A stretch of 64,000 nt of DNA. It comes from Chengkuizengella sp. SCS-71B (GTDB taxonomy: Bacteria > Bacillota > Bacilli > Paenibacillales > KCTC-33759). Below the pieces are notes generated by a model. The model did not search any database and had not been told where the DNA came from. It saw only the letters and a program-made list of their open reading frames with translations. Below, piece by piece: positions 44,749 to 53,413 of this stretch (positions are counted from its first letter, which is position 1; each line of letters opens with the position of its first letter). The DNA lies in contig NZ_JAZHSH010000001.1 in assembly GCF_040100845.1 (NCBI RefSeq), forward strand, positions 2,092,501-2,156,500, read 5' to 3'. Made by a program: the position numbers and the translations under genes.

Positions 44749-45186
44749 ATGAGTTGTAATTGTAATACAGCCCCTTGGAAAAAGAAATGTTGTCCAGATT
44801 GTAAAGTTACGATTAATGAATGTTGCTTATGTGAGATCGATGGTTGTATTGTTCAAGATTGTATCGATGGGGCGGGGGCTCCACTATCAGAACAATATGT
44901 TTTTTCTGACACCAATGTGGATATCTGTATTAATATCAAAAATGATCCTATTCGTGAATTTGACAGTACTCCTTGTGAGTTCTGTAACTGTGATTTCATG
45001 GCAACTTTACGAGACCAAGCTGGTATGGACATCGTAGGCCCCATCCTTATTCAACCGGGACAGAAAAAATCCTTAATCGCAAAACAGGTATGTAAGCTTA
45101 TCATTACTGGCGTTGCAAATACAGGAGATCCCAGTTTTAATGGGGTGCGTGGAAGTTATAACGGGACGGTGAGATTAGCTGATTAG
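44749..45186 (+). CDS. S-Ena-type endospore appendage-like protein
   Basis: 145 residues with ten Cys in the first 38 (C3, C5, C14, C15, C18, C25, C26, C28, C33, C38) followed by a beta-rich domain ending in GSYNGTVRLAD. This layout, a Cys-rich N-terminal connector before a DUF3992-like jellyroll, is that of S-type Ena pilins, which stack and disulfide-link into fibres on spores. No signal peptide. TAAAGGTG ribosome site and a sigma-K-like box upstream. It is followed by a YVTN propeller gene; both are duplicated downstream. Family call is by pattern. Confidence 0.65.
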   Translation: MSCNCNTAPWKKKCCPDCKVTINECCLCEIDGCIVQDCIDGAGAPLSEQYVFSDTNVDICINIKNDPIREFDSTPCEFCNCDFMATLRDQAGMDIVGPILIQPGQKKSLIAKQVCKLIITGVANTGDPSFNGVRGSYNGTVRLAD

Positions 45187-45372
45187 GATACCTTCTTGAA
45201 TATTCAATGAGAGGTGTGACTTAGCAACATATCAATGTTGTTCTACAGCAAACCTTAATGTACAAATACTCTATCAATATTGAGTTTGAATGACGTTGTG
45301 TGTCTTGAGGCAGACTGAAGAATCTGTCATATCTTGAGGTAACGATGAATTGATGAAGGAGGAGAGAATCAA

Positions 45373-46392
45373 ATGGGGTTTGTTTATGTTGTAAATGCAA
45401 ATGACGCTACCGTATCCGTAATTGCAACCAGTACGAATAGTGTAATTGCGACCGTTCCTGTTGGGGATGATCCATTTGCCATAGAGATCACGCCGGATGG
45501 GAAATTTGTGTATGTTGTAAATGAATTTAGCGATAATACCGTATCCGTGATTGCGACCAGTACGAATAGTGTGATTGCGACTGTTCCTGTTGGGGATGAT
45601 CCAGAGGCATTAGAGATCACGCCGGATGGGAAATTTGTGTATGTTGTAAATGCAATTGACGATACCGTATCTGTGATTGCGACCAGTACGAATAGTGTGA
45701 TTGCGACTGTTCCTGTTGGGCTTTTTCCAGGTGCCATAGTGACCACGCCGGATGGGAAATTTGTTTGTGTTGCAAATAGAGATGACGCTACCGTATCCGT
45801 GATTGCGACCAGTACGAATAGTGTGATTGCGACCGTTCCTGTTGGGCTTTTTCCATTTGCCATAGTGACCACACCGGATGGAAAATTTGTTTATGTTGCA
45901 AATGCAAATGACAATACCGTATCCGTGATTGGTACCAGTACGAATAGTGTAATTGCGACCGTTCCTGTTGGGAATGATCCAAATGCCATAGAGATCACGC
46001 CGGATGGGAAATTCGTTTATGTTGCAAATGAAGATGACGCTACCGTATCCGTGATTGCGACCAGTACGAATAGTGTGATTGCAACAATAGACGTTGGAAA
46101 TTTAGATTTCCAAGTAGGTATGATGATTACGCCGGATGGGAAATTTGTGTATATTGCAAATGAAGATGACGCTACCGTATCCGTGATTGCGACCAGTACG
46201 AATAGTGTGATTGCGACCGTTCCTGTTGGGGATGATCCAGAGGCATTAGAGATCACGCCGGATGGGAAATTTGTTTATGTTGCAAATAGAGGTGATGATA
46301 CCGTATCCGTGATTGGTACCAGTACGAATAGTGTAATTGCGACCGTTCCTGTTGGGGATGATCCATTTGCCATAGTGATCACGCCAAAATAA
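45373..46392 (+). CDS. eight-repeat YVTN beta-propeller protein, copy 1
   Basis: 339 residues built of eight ~42-residue repeats, each with DATVSVIATSTNSVIATVPVG, then PDGKFVYVVN. The family forms bladed propellers and often has surface or binding roles. No signal peptide or anchor is present. One blade (about 235-250, TIDVGNLDFQVGMM) deviates in sequence. Repeats are close to identical at DNA level (126-bp period), so recombination between blades is likely. GAAGGAGGAGAG ribosome site. Next to an Ena-like gene, so a spore-surface role is plausible. Confidence 0.85.
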   Translation: MGFVYVVNANDATVSVIATSTNSVIATVPVGDDPFAIEITPDGKFVYVVNEFSDNTVSVIATSTNSVIATVPVGDDPEALEITPDGKFVYVVNAIDDTVSVIATSTNSVIATVPVGLFPGAIVTTPDGKFVCVANRDDATVSVIATSTNSVIATVPVGLFPFAIVTTPDGKFVYVANANDNTVSVIGTSTNSVIATVPVGNDPNAIEITPDGKFVYVANEDDATVSVIATSTNSVIATIDVGNLDFQVGMMITPDGKFVYIANEDDATVSVIATSTNSVIATVPVGDDPEALEITPDGKFVYVANRGDDTVSVIGTSTNSVIATVPVGDDPFAIVITPK

Positions 46393-46439
46393 ACCTGACG
46401 AGAGAACGGATAGATGGTTACTTCCGTCTAGGTATAGTA

Positions 46440-46852
46440 TTTGTAATACAGCCCCTTGGAAAAAGAAATGTTGTCCAGATTGTAAAGTTACGATTAATGA
46501 ATGTTGCTTATGTGAAATCGATGGTTGTATTGTTCAAGATTGTATCGATGGGGCGGGGGCTCCACTATCAGAACAATATGTTTTTTCTGACACCAATGTG
46601 GATATCTGTATTAATATCAAAAATGATCCTATTCGTGAATTTGACAGTACTCCTTGTGAGTTCTGTAACTGTGATTTCATGGCAACTTTACGAGGCCAAG
46701 CTGGTATGGACATCGTAGGCCCCATCCTTATTCAACCGGGACAGAAAAAATCTTTAATCGCAAAACAGGTATGTAAGCTTATCATTACTGGCGTTGCAAA
46801 TACAGGAGATCCCAGTTTTAATGGGGTCGTGGAAGTTATAACGGGACGGTGA
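46440..46852 (+). pseudogene. broken second copy of the Ena-like gene
   Basis: Nearly identical to 44749-45186 but the start codon and first residues are replaced at the duplication junction (homology begins at TGTAATACAGCC, 46442). One G is lost in the 3' part (GGGGTCGTGG at about 46825 versus GGGGTGCGTGG in copy 1), so the last ~15 residues are out of frame and the reading ends as VVEVITGR. No ribosome site precedes any internal start. An assembly error is possible but two lesions favour real decay. Confidence 0.78.
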
Positions 46853-47057
46853 GATTAGCTAATTAGGATACCTTCTTGAATATTCACGGAGAGGGATGGC
46901 TTAGTAACATGTCAATGTTGTTCTACAGCAAACCTTAATGTACAAATACTCTATCAACATTGAGTTTTATATGAATGACGTTGTGTGTCTTGAGGCAGAC
47001 TGAAGACTCTGTCATATCTTGAGGTAACGATGAATTGATGAAGGAGGAGAGAATCAA

Positions 47058-48074
47058 ATGGGGTTTGTTTATGTTGTAAATGCAAATGACGCTACCGTAT
47101 CCGTAATTGCAACCAGTACGAATAGTGTAATTGCGACCGTTCCTGTTGGGGATAGTCCAGAGACTATAGAGACCACGCCGGATGGAAAATTTGTTTATGT
47201 TGCAAATTTAGTTGACGCTACCGTATCCGTGATTGCGACCAGTACGAATAGTGTGATTGCGACCGTTCCTGTTGGGGATGAACCAGAGGCATTAGAGTTC
47301 ACGCCGGATGGGAAATTTGTGTATGTTGTAAATGCAATTGACGATACCGTATCTGTGATTGCGACCAGTACAAATAGTGTGATTGCGACTGTTCCTGTTG
47401 GGGATTTTCCAGGTGCCATAGTGACCACGCCGGATGGAAAATTTGTTTGTGTTTCAAATAGAGATGACGCTACCGTATCCGTGATTGCGACCAGTACGAA
47501 TAGTGTGATTGCGACCGTTCCTGTTGGGCTTTTTCCATTTGCCATAGTGACCACACCGGATGGAAAATTTGTGTATGTTGCAAATGCAAATGACGCTACC
47601 GTATCCGTGATTGCGACCAGTACGAATAGTGTAATTGCGACCGTTCCTATTGGGAATGATCCAAATGCCATAGAGATCACGCCGGATGGGAAATTTGTGT
47701 ATATTGCAAATGAAGATGACGCTACCGTATCCGTGATTGCGACCAGTACGAATAGTGTGATTGCAACAATAGACGTTGGAAATTTAGATTTCCAAGTAGG
47801 TATGATGATCACGCCGGATGGGAAATTTGTGTATATTGCAAATGAAGATGACGCTACCGTATCCGTGATTGCGACCAGTACGAATAGTGTGATTGCGACC
47901 GTTCCTGTTGGGGATGATCCAGAGGCATTAGAGATCACGCCGGATGGGAAATTTGTTTATGTTGCAAATAGAGGTGATGATACCGTATCCGTGATTGCGA
48001 CCAGTACGAATAGTGTAATTGCGACCGTTCCTGTTGGGGATGATCCATTTGCCATAGTGATCACGCCAAAATAA
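47058..48074 (+). CDS. eight-repeat YVTN beta-propeller protein, copy 2
   Basis: 338 residues, same eight-blade plan as copy 1, offset by 1685 bp, with the same upstream region and ribosome site. Differences cluster in particular blades (SPETIETTPDGKFVYVANLVD in blade 1-2 against DPFAIEITPDGKFVYVVNEFSD), and the last two blades are almost the same. Unlike its neighbouring Ena copy it stays intact. Signal peptide absent. Probable paralog born in the tandem duplication. Confidence 0.85.
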   Translation: MGFVYVVNANDATVSVIATSTNSVIATVPVGDSPETIETTPDGKFVYVANLVDATVSVIATSTNSVIATVPVGDEPEALEFTPDGKFVYVVNAIDDTVSVIATSTNSVIATVPVGDFPGAIVTTPDGKFVCVSNRDDATVSVIATSTNSVIATVPVGLFPFAIVTTPDGKFVYVANANDATVSVIATSTNSVIATVPIGNDPNAIEITPDGKFVYIANEDDATVSVIATSTNSVIATIDVGNLDFQVGMMITPDGKFVYIANEDDATVSVIATSTNSVIATVPVGDDPEALEITPDGKFVYVANRGDDTVSVIATSTNSVIATVPVGDDPFAIVITPK

Positions 48075-48453
48075 ACCTGACGAGAGAACGGATAGATGGA
48101 GAAAATACATCCTTTGTATCTAGTTGTAAAATAGAAATAATTGGCCCTCTACAGTAGTTTCCTTGAGGGCTGGATTCTTAATATCTATTTCAAAACGACA
48201 TTCCCCAGATATTTCTAGGTAGTTTTCTCTTTTTAATTAACAAGTTTAAGGAATAAATTTCCATTCTATCTGATCTATTCGCCTATGCCTTATTCAATCA
48301 GTTCAAGTACATTTGATAGAAGATTAGTAAGTAGTATAGAGTCCATGACGAGTACATTAAAACTATGGGTTATATTAGTACTCTCTACGTAAAGTATTAG
48401 AAATTAAATAAGAACTATGTTAAAATGATCCATGAAAATTGGAGGGATGAAAT
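48075..48453. other. intergenic region, no gene
   Basis: Starts with the ~30-bp tail shared with copy 1 (CCTGACGAGAGAACGGATAG). A hairpin GCCCTC/GAGGGC (48144-48170) without a clear T-tract could end the YVTN transcript. Nothing else recognised. Confidence 0.4.
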
Positions 48454-49155
48454 ATGAAAAGGTTAGACGGTCAGTTAGCTTTAGTAACGGGATCTAGTCG
48501 CGGAATTGGTGCAAGAGTTGCAGAAGGTTTAGCAGATAGAGGATGTGATGTCATTGTTCATGGGAGGAAAATTGAAAATACATTACATATGAAAAAAATG
48601 ATCGAAGCTAAAGGAGTAAAGGTTTATTCAGTAGAAGGTGAATTATCTACTCTCGAAGGTGTCAATCATATTATTCAACAGGTAAAAGAAATAGGTCATA
48701 TTGATATTTTATACAATAATGCTGGACTTAGTAATATATATAAACCCATTTTTGAATATACAATGGAAGATTGGCAAGAGATTATGCAGGTGAATGTATT
48801 TAGTTTAACATTATTATGTAATGCATTTGCTCCTGCCATGAAAGAAAAAGGGTATGGGCGAATTGTGAATGTAAGCTCTGGTATTCAAGATCAACCCCAT
48901 TTAGTAGCGTATAGTGTATCAAAAGCAGCAGTGGATAAATATACGAAGGATTTATCCTTTGAACTTAAAGATGTAAATGTAAAAGTTAGTTATATTGACC
49001 CCGGTTGGATTAAAACTGATTTAGGTGGACCCAATGCGGAAAATGATTTAAGTAGTGTTCTGCCAGGTATGTTAGTACCAGTTTTATTGGATAAAGAGTC
49101 TGCTACGGGACAAGGTTTTCGTGCACAGGATTATAGAGGCAAAGAAATTTATTAA
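48454..49155 (+). CDS. short-chain dehydrogenase/reductase
   Basis: A 233-residue classical SDR: TGSSRGIG nucleotide loop near 13-20, NNAG (about 89-92), catalytic Ser in VNVSSGIQ, Tyr-x3-Lys in YSVSKAA, then DPGWIKTDLGG. It uses NAD(P)H to reduce a carbonyl or the reverse; substrate unknown. GGAGGGAT ribosome site; a terminator follows. Confidence 0.92.
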   Translation: MKRLDGQLALVTGSSRGIGARVAEGLADRGCDVIVHGRKIENTLHMKKMIEAKGVKVYSVEGELSTLEGVNHIIQQVKEIGHIDILYNNAGLSNIYKPIFEYTMEDWQEIMQVNVFSLTLLCNAFAPAMKEKGYGRIVNVSSGIQDQPHLVAYSVSKAAVDKYTKDLSFELKDVNVKVSYIDPGWIKTDLGGPNAENDLSSVLPGMLVPVLLDKESATGQGFRAQDYRGKEIY

Positions 49156-49184
49156 TATAAACATGAATAAAGTTACAACATTTT

Positions 49185-49223
49185 CCTCCTTTATACCGTC
49201 TATGGATTAAAGGGGGTTTTTTT
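49185..49223 (+). terminator. terminator of SDR gene
   Basis: CCTCCTTTA pairs with TAAAGGGGG (one G-U), followed by TTTTTTT. Confidence 0.8.
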
Positions 49224-49226
49224 ATA

Positions 49227-49374
49227 ATGAATAAAATAGGGTTCGTTTTATTTAGTAGAAAGTACTTTGACGCAAGTATTAGAATTAGCTGAACAAAACG
49301 CAGTAGGAGAAAAACAAATACAATTTGTTTCATTAGTAAGAGATGCAGTAGCTATTCAATCCTATGATCAGTAA
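49227..49374 (+). pseudogene. possible frameshifted small gene
   Basis: ATG 49227 opens MNKIGFVLF and then loses frame. One base on, the frame reads VESTLTQVLELAEQNAVG and further protein-like residues ending SYDQ and TAA 49372. A single-base indel near 49254 would join them into a ~48-residue protein. The apparent ribosome site is the arm of the preceding terminator, so expression is doubtful. Not recognised. Confidence 0.3.
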
Positions 49375-49473
49375 TGTAGGTTTTTTTGAAAGTGAACACT
49401 ATCTCGACAAATACTTCAATTCCTTGCTATAATCATGAAATATTGAATTAACTTGAAAGGAAGACGGCTATAT

Positions 49474-49893
49474 ATGAAAGTAAAAGTTGTAGAAAATGAT
49501 CAAGAACTTCAAGATGCATATAAAGTACGAATGGATGTATTTGTTGAAGAACAGAAAGTACCACCAGAAATTGAGATAGATGAATTCGAGGATGAGTCTA
49601 CACATGTAATTATTTATGATGAAGGAAAACCTATAGCTACTGGACGCATTCGAGAAGCAGATGGTTATGGAAAATTAGAACGAATATGTGTTTTAAAAAG
49701 TCACCGTAAATTTGGGTTAGGTAAACTGATTATGGATGAGTTAGAGACTGTAGGGCATAAGATGGATTTAAAACAATTTAAGTTAAATGCACAAACTCAA
49801 GCAGAATCTTTTTACGAAAAACAAGGTTATAAAACAGTATCTGGAGAGTTTTTAGATGCAAATATACCACATGTGACGATGGTGAAAACATAA
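49474..49893 (+). CDS. GNAT family N-acetyltransferase
   Basis: A 139-residue acetyltransferase of the YjcF/ElaA-like kind: AYKVRMDVFVEEQKVP at the start, THVIIYDEGKPIATGRIRE, the acetyl-CoA loop RKFGLGKLIM and FYEKQGYKTVSGEF. Substrate unknown. ATG 49474 is preferred because AAAGGAAG lies upstream; TTG 49453 would start before that site. Confidence 0.9.
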   Translation: MKVKVVENDQELQDAYKVRMDVFVEEQKVPPEIEIDEFEDESTHVIIYDEGKPIATGRIREADGYGKLERICVLKSHRKFGLGKLIMDELETVGHKMDLKQFKLNAQTQAESFYEKQGYKTVSGEFLDANIPHVTMVKT

Positions 49894-49907
49894 TAGAATA
49901 AAGTTAT

Positions 49908-49944
49908 AAAGCCCGTCTTAGTCATAACCTAAAGACGGGTTTTA
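49908..49944. terminator. bidirectional terminator
   Basis: AAGCCCGTCTT pairs with AAGACGGGTTT (one G-U) between convergent genes, with T or A runs on both sides. Confidence 0.85.
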
Positions 49945-49952
49945 TTATGTTT

Positions 49953-50855
49953 TTATTGATTTAATATTTTAGATTGATCTTTAACGTTAAACTTTATGAA
50001 TAACCAAACTCCAAATAATAATATAAGTCCAGCAAAAGCTTGTTGAATAGAAATATGTTCATTCAGCAGGAAATATGCAAGTAAAGCTGCTCCTAAAGGT
50101 TCCCCTAATATAGACATAGATACAGTTGTGGCATTCATATATTTTAATAACCAATTAAATAGTAAATGGCCAAATACTGTTGGTACGATAGCCAATAGGA
50201 TAAAAATTCCCCAATCTATTGAAGCATAATTAAATAAAGAATATCCTAAAATTAAATTATAAATATGAAGTGAAAAAGCTGCTGCTAAAAATACAATGAA
50301 ACTATAAACATAATTGGACATTTTGCGTAGTAATTGTTTTCCAATAAGCATATGTAATGCAACTGCAATTGCTCCTAACAAAGCTAATAGATCTCCAAAG
50401 AATGCTTCTGAAGAAACTCTAAAATCTCCCCACCCAATTAAAGCTGCACCTAGAACTGCGATAAACATACCAACCACTGATACAATATTTGTTCTTATTT
50501 TGAAAAATAGAAAAGAGCCAATGAGCACAAATATAGGTTCTAATGCTACTATTGCTGTTGAATTTGCTACAGATGTAAATCTTAAAGAACCCATCCACAA
50601 TAAAAAATGTAATCCTAATAAAAGACCAGATAAAGATAAATAAAACCAGTCATGTTTGGAGAGCGTCTTAATTTCGTTCCAGTATTTCATTACGAATGGC
50701 ATCATGAATAGGTTAGTAAAATATAAGCGATACATTGCCATAACAGATACGGGTGCATCGGACCATCGAATGAAGATAGAGGAAAAAGAAATAGCTATAA
50801 TTCCAATGAGTAAAATAATCCAAAGTGGAACGGGGAATGGTTTAGAGTTGTTCAT
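49953..50855 (-). CDS. EamA/DMT-family transporter
   Basis: A 300-residue, ten-helix permease with two EamA repeats. Family marks are SSIFIRWSDAPVSVMAMYR in the first helices and LAIVPTVFGHLLFNWLLKY then LGEPLGAALLAYFLLNE in the second half. It probably exports small metabolites or amino acids. No context clue for substrate. Confidence 0.9.
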   Translation of the reverse strand: MNNSKPFPVPLWIILLIGIIAISFSSIFIRWSDAPVSVMAMYRLYFTNLFMMPFVMKYWNEIKTLSKHDWFYLSLSGLLLGLHFLLWMGSLRFTSVANSTAIVALEPIFVLIGSFLFFKIRTNIVSVVGMFIAVLGAALIGWGDFRVSSEAFFGDLLALLGAIAVALHMLIGKQLLRKMSNYVYSFIVFLAAAFSLHIYNLILGYSLFNYASIDWGIFILLAIVPTVFGHLLFNWLLKYMNATTVSMSILGEPLGAALLAYFLLNEHISIQQAFAGLILLFGVWLFIKFNVKDQSKILNQ

Positions 50856-50989
50856 TAAGCTGATTCTCCTAAAATAATTGACTTATTAGAATGGTATGAT
50901 TTCTATGAAAATATGAAATGAATCCCCATTCTTAACCTCACTTCAAATACATATACATAATATAAATGATTTTTAAGGTGGGGTAAATG

Positions 50990-51337
50990 GTGATCGAAAA
51001 AATAAAAAAATACGTTGAGCTTAAATCAAAACAGAAGCAAATCACAGAGGAACTATCCATTTTACGTGATGACATTCTTTCTTTTATGGAAAAAGTCAAT
51101 GAAACAGAAATGGATTTTGAAAGTTATCAAGTTAAAGTTGTGCCTCAGGAGAGGAGAGTATATGACGATGATGTATTATATAAATCACTCCCTGATGAGG
51201 ACTTATGGAGATTAATGTCTAAAGCAGACATCTCAAAAATTAATGGATTATTGAAATTAAACATCATTAAGGATGAGTTATTAAATGGTTCTTATGAAAT
51301 TAAAAAAGTGACTAATTTACAAATAAGCAAAAAGTAA
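50990..51337 (+). CDS. small hypothetical protein
   Basis: About 115 residues, mostly helical and charged, no Cys and no membrane segment. The start (IEKIKKYVELKSKQKQITEELSILRDDILSFMEK) suggests a coiled coil; the second part (DDDVLYKSLPDEDLWRLMSKADISKINGLL) may be a small domain. GTG 50990 fits GGTGGGG better than ATG 50987. Not recognised. A strong terminator follows. Confidence 0.55.
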   Translation: MIEKIKKYVELKSKQKQITEELSILRDDILSFMEKVNETEMDFESYQVKVVPQERRVYDDDVLYKSLPDEDLWRLMSKADISKINGLLKLNIIKDELLNGSYEIKKVTNLQISKK

Positions 51338-51368
51338 GGCTTACCTTTGATAAAGTCTCAAAAAATAA

Positions 51369-51412
51369 AGCAGCTGAAGAATAACAATACTATTTTCTTC
51401 AGCTGCTCTTTT
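51369..51412 (+). terminator. terminator of small hypothetical gene
   Basis: Stem AGCAGCTGAAGA with TCTTCAGCTGCT, followed by CTTTTGTTTTTT. Confidence 0.9.
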
Positions 51413-51570
51413 GTTTTTTATCTATTAATGTCTACAACAATCAAGGGAAATGAATTATGAGTATTTCCCGGGCGAGCGCATAGAAAGATAAATATTATAA
51501 TGAATCGACAACAGCATTCATATTTTTTGTACGTTCGTAGGACATCATGTCGAATTAACATTTAATCTGA

Positions 51571-53208
51571 TCAAAATATATGATAGACCAAAGCTTCATG
51601 TGGTCTTAATTCTATTTCGTCATTCTCTAAAACAACTTCTGCATCTTGGTAATTGTTGATGATTAGATTTTTCTTTATATTCTGATAAGGTGCAGGAAAT
51701 CTGAACATTTGATGATGATCAGAATGATTTAGAATGACCATCCATACTTTGTTTTCCTTCTTTCTTGTATACACGTATAAATGCTTGTCTTCTGGCAGTA
51801 AATCCTCATATTCTCCATAAACCATAATTTCATACTTTTTTCTGAGAGAAATGAGTTTTTGATAATAATAATAAATGGAATTTGGATCTTTTAAAGTTGA
51901 TTTTACATTAATTTGTTTATAATTTGGATTGACATTAATCCAAGGGATTCCATTTGTAAAACCAGCATTTTTTGTATCATCCCACTGAACAGGTGTACGT
52001 GAATTATCTCTGCTCAGAAGTTTTAAAGCATGGATTACATCTTTAGGGTTTTTCCCTTTGTTCACTTCTTCTTTGTATTTATTTATCATCGCAATATCTT
52101 TATATTCTTCAATTGTTTCATAATTAACTCCTGTCATGCCTATTTCTTCACCTTGAAATATATAAGGTATTCCAGGCAATGTATGGAGCATTGTTGCTAA
52201 CAACTTTGCTGACTCCACTCTATATTTTTGATCATTACCGTATCTCGTAACTTGTCTTGTATGGTCATGATTATTTAAAAATTGCGAATTCCATCCCGAA
52301 TCTTTTAATGCTTCATACCACTCTTTTTGAATTGATTTGTATTTCACCGTGTCCCATGTAGGCATATCATCTGCAACTTGAAAGTGAAATAAAGTATTTA
52401 ATTCTTTATTTTCCTCTGCAACATATTGTTGTCCCATCTCAGGAGTGACAAAAGGAACTTCTCCAACTGTCATAATGTCGTAATGTTTTAATACTTTATC
52501 ATTCATTTCACGTAAATACTCATGGATACCTGGGTTATTTCCAAGGTATTGAATGTTTTCTGGGTTTTCAACATTGGAAAAATCTTTTGGTTTAGCAAGT
52601 AAGTTTATCACATCCATTCTAAACCCATCTATCCCTTTATCCAGCCAAAATCTCATCATGTCATAGATAGCCTCACGAACCTTTGGATTGTTCCAATTTA
52701 AATCAGGTTGTTGGATGGCAAAGGAATGCATATAATATTGATTTGTTAATTCATCAAACTCCCATACAGAAGGTGTAAAATAAGAACGCCAATTGTTTGG
52801 CTCTTGACCATTTTTTGGATCTTTCCAAATGTACCAATCTCGTTTCTCATTTGTTAAAGAAGAACGTGATTCAATAAACCATGGATGTTCATAAGAGGTA
52901 TGATTTACAACTAAATCCATGATTAATTTCATCCCTCTATTGTGAACCTCATTTAAAAGCAGGTCCCATATTTCCATAGATCCTGCACGTGGTGTAATGT
53001 CAAAATAATTACTTATATCATAACCATTGTCAACATCAGGTGATTCATAGATAGGGTTTAACCAGATGACGTCAACTCCAAGATTTTCAATGTAGTCTAA
53101 TTTTTTTATGAGACCTTGTAAATCACCAAAACCGTCTCCATTGGAGTCATAAAAACTTCTCCAGTAAACTTGATATACAACAGCCTCTTTCCACCAAGTT
53201 TTTTTCAT
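51571..53208 (-). CDS. GH13 alpha-glucosidase (oligo-1,6-glucosidase type)
   Basis: 545 residues, full-length GH13_31-type enzyme. (beta/alpha)8 motifs: VDVIWLNPIYESP, DLVVNHTSYEHPWF, nucleophile Asp in GFRMDVINL, acid Glu in TVGEVPF, and NNHDHTR before the transition-state Asp region. C-terminal beta domain present. No signal peptide: it hydrolyses imported malto- or isomalto-oligosaccharides in the cytoplasm. Start 53208 follows GGAGG; the frame extends upstream without a site. Divergent LacI-type gene and an operator at 53250 suggest sugar-inducible control. Confidence 0.92.
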   Translation of the reverse strand: MKKTWWKEAVVYQVYWRSFYDSNGDGFGDLQGLIKKLDYIENLGVDVIWLNPIYESPDVDNGYDISNYFDITPRAGSMEIWDLLLNEVHNRGMKLIMDLVVNHTSYEHPWFIESRSSLTNEKRDWYIWKDPKNGQEPNNWRSYFTPSVWEFDELTNQYYMHSFAIQQPDLNWNNPKVREAIYDMMRFWLDKGIDGFRMDVINLLAKPKDFSNVENPENIQYLGNNPGIHEYLREMNDKVLKHYDIMTVGEVPFVTPEMGQQYVAEENKELNTLFHFQVADDMPTWDTVKYKSIQKEWYEALKDSGWNSQFLNNHDHTRQVTRYGNDQKYRVESAKLLATMLHTLPGIPYIFQGEEIGMTGVNYETIEEYKDIAMINKYKEEVNKGKNPKDVIHALKLLSRDNSRTPVQWDDTKNAGFTNGIPWINVNPNYKQINVKSTLKDPNSIYYYYQKLISLRKKYEIMVYGEYEDLLPEDKHLYVYTRKKENKVWMVILNHSDHHQMFRFPAPYQNIKKNLIINNYQDAEVVLENDEIELRPHEALVYHIF

Positions 53209-53249
53209 GTCATGCCTCCATTTGTAATATGAAGTGGAATTTTTATTAA

Positions 53250-53265
53250 TTGAAAAGCTTTTCAA
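53250..53265. promoter_or_regulatory. LacI-type operator 1
   Basis: TTGAAAAGCTTTTCAA, a perfect 16-bp palindrome, 42 bp before the alpha-glucosidase start. The inner 14 bp recur exactly at 54521-54534 before the transporter genes. Likely binding site of the regulator at 53414. Confidence 0.8.
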
Positions 53266-53413
53266 AATTGTTAATCAAAAATAGAAACATTTTAATTATT
53301 ACACTTTTTTCGTATACTTGTAAAGAATATTATAAAAAATGCTATATTTAAACTTCCGATACTTCACGTCAATTATGCGGGGGATTTGAAAGTATTTTCA
53401 AGGAGGTAAATCA

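Noticed and set aside
45344-45352. CATATCTTG before the propeller gene as a second sigma-K -10 box
   Set aside because: It differs from CATA-N3-TA at the last base and no -35 element is visible.
45384-47938. Long minus-strand open frames (up to ~247 codons) through the propeller genes
   Set aside because: They are mirror frames produced by the repeated blade sequence, with no ribosome sites, and match no plausible protein pattern.
45373-48074. Regular repeats considered as CRISPR-like or a satellite
   Set aside because: The 126-bp units are in frame and encode propeller blades; there are no spacers.
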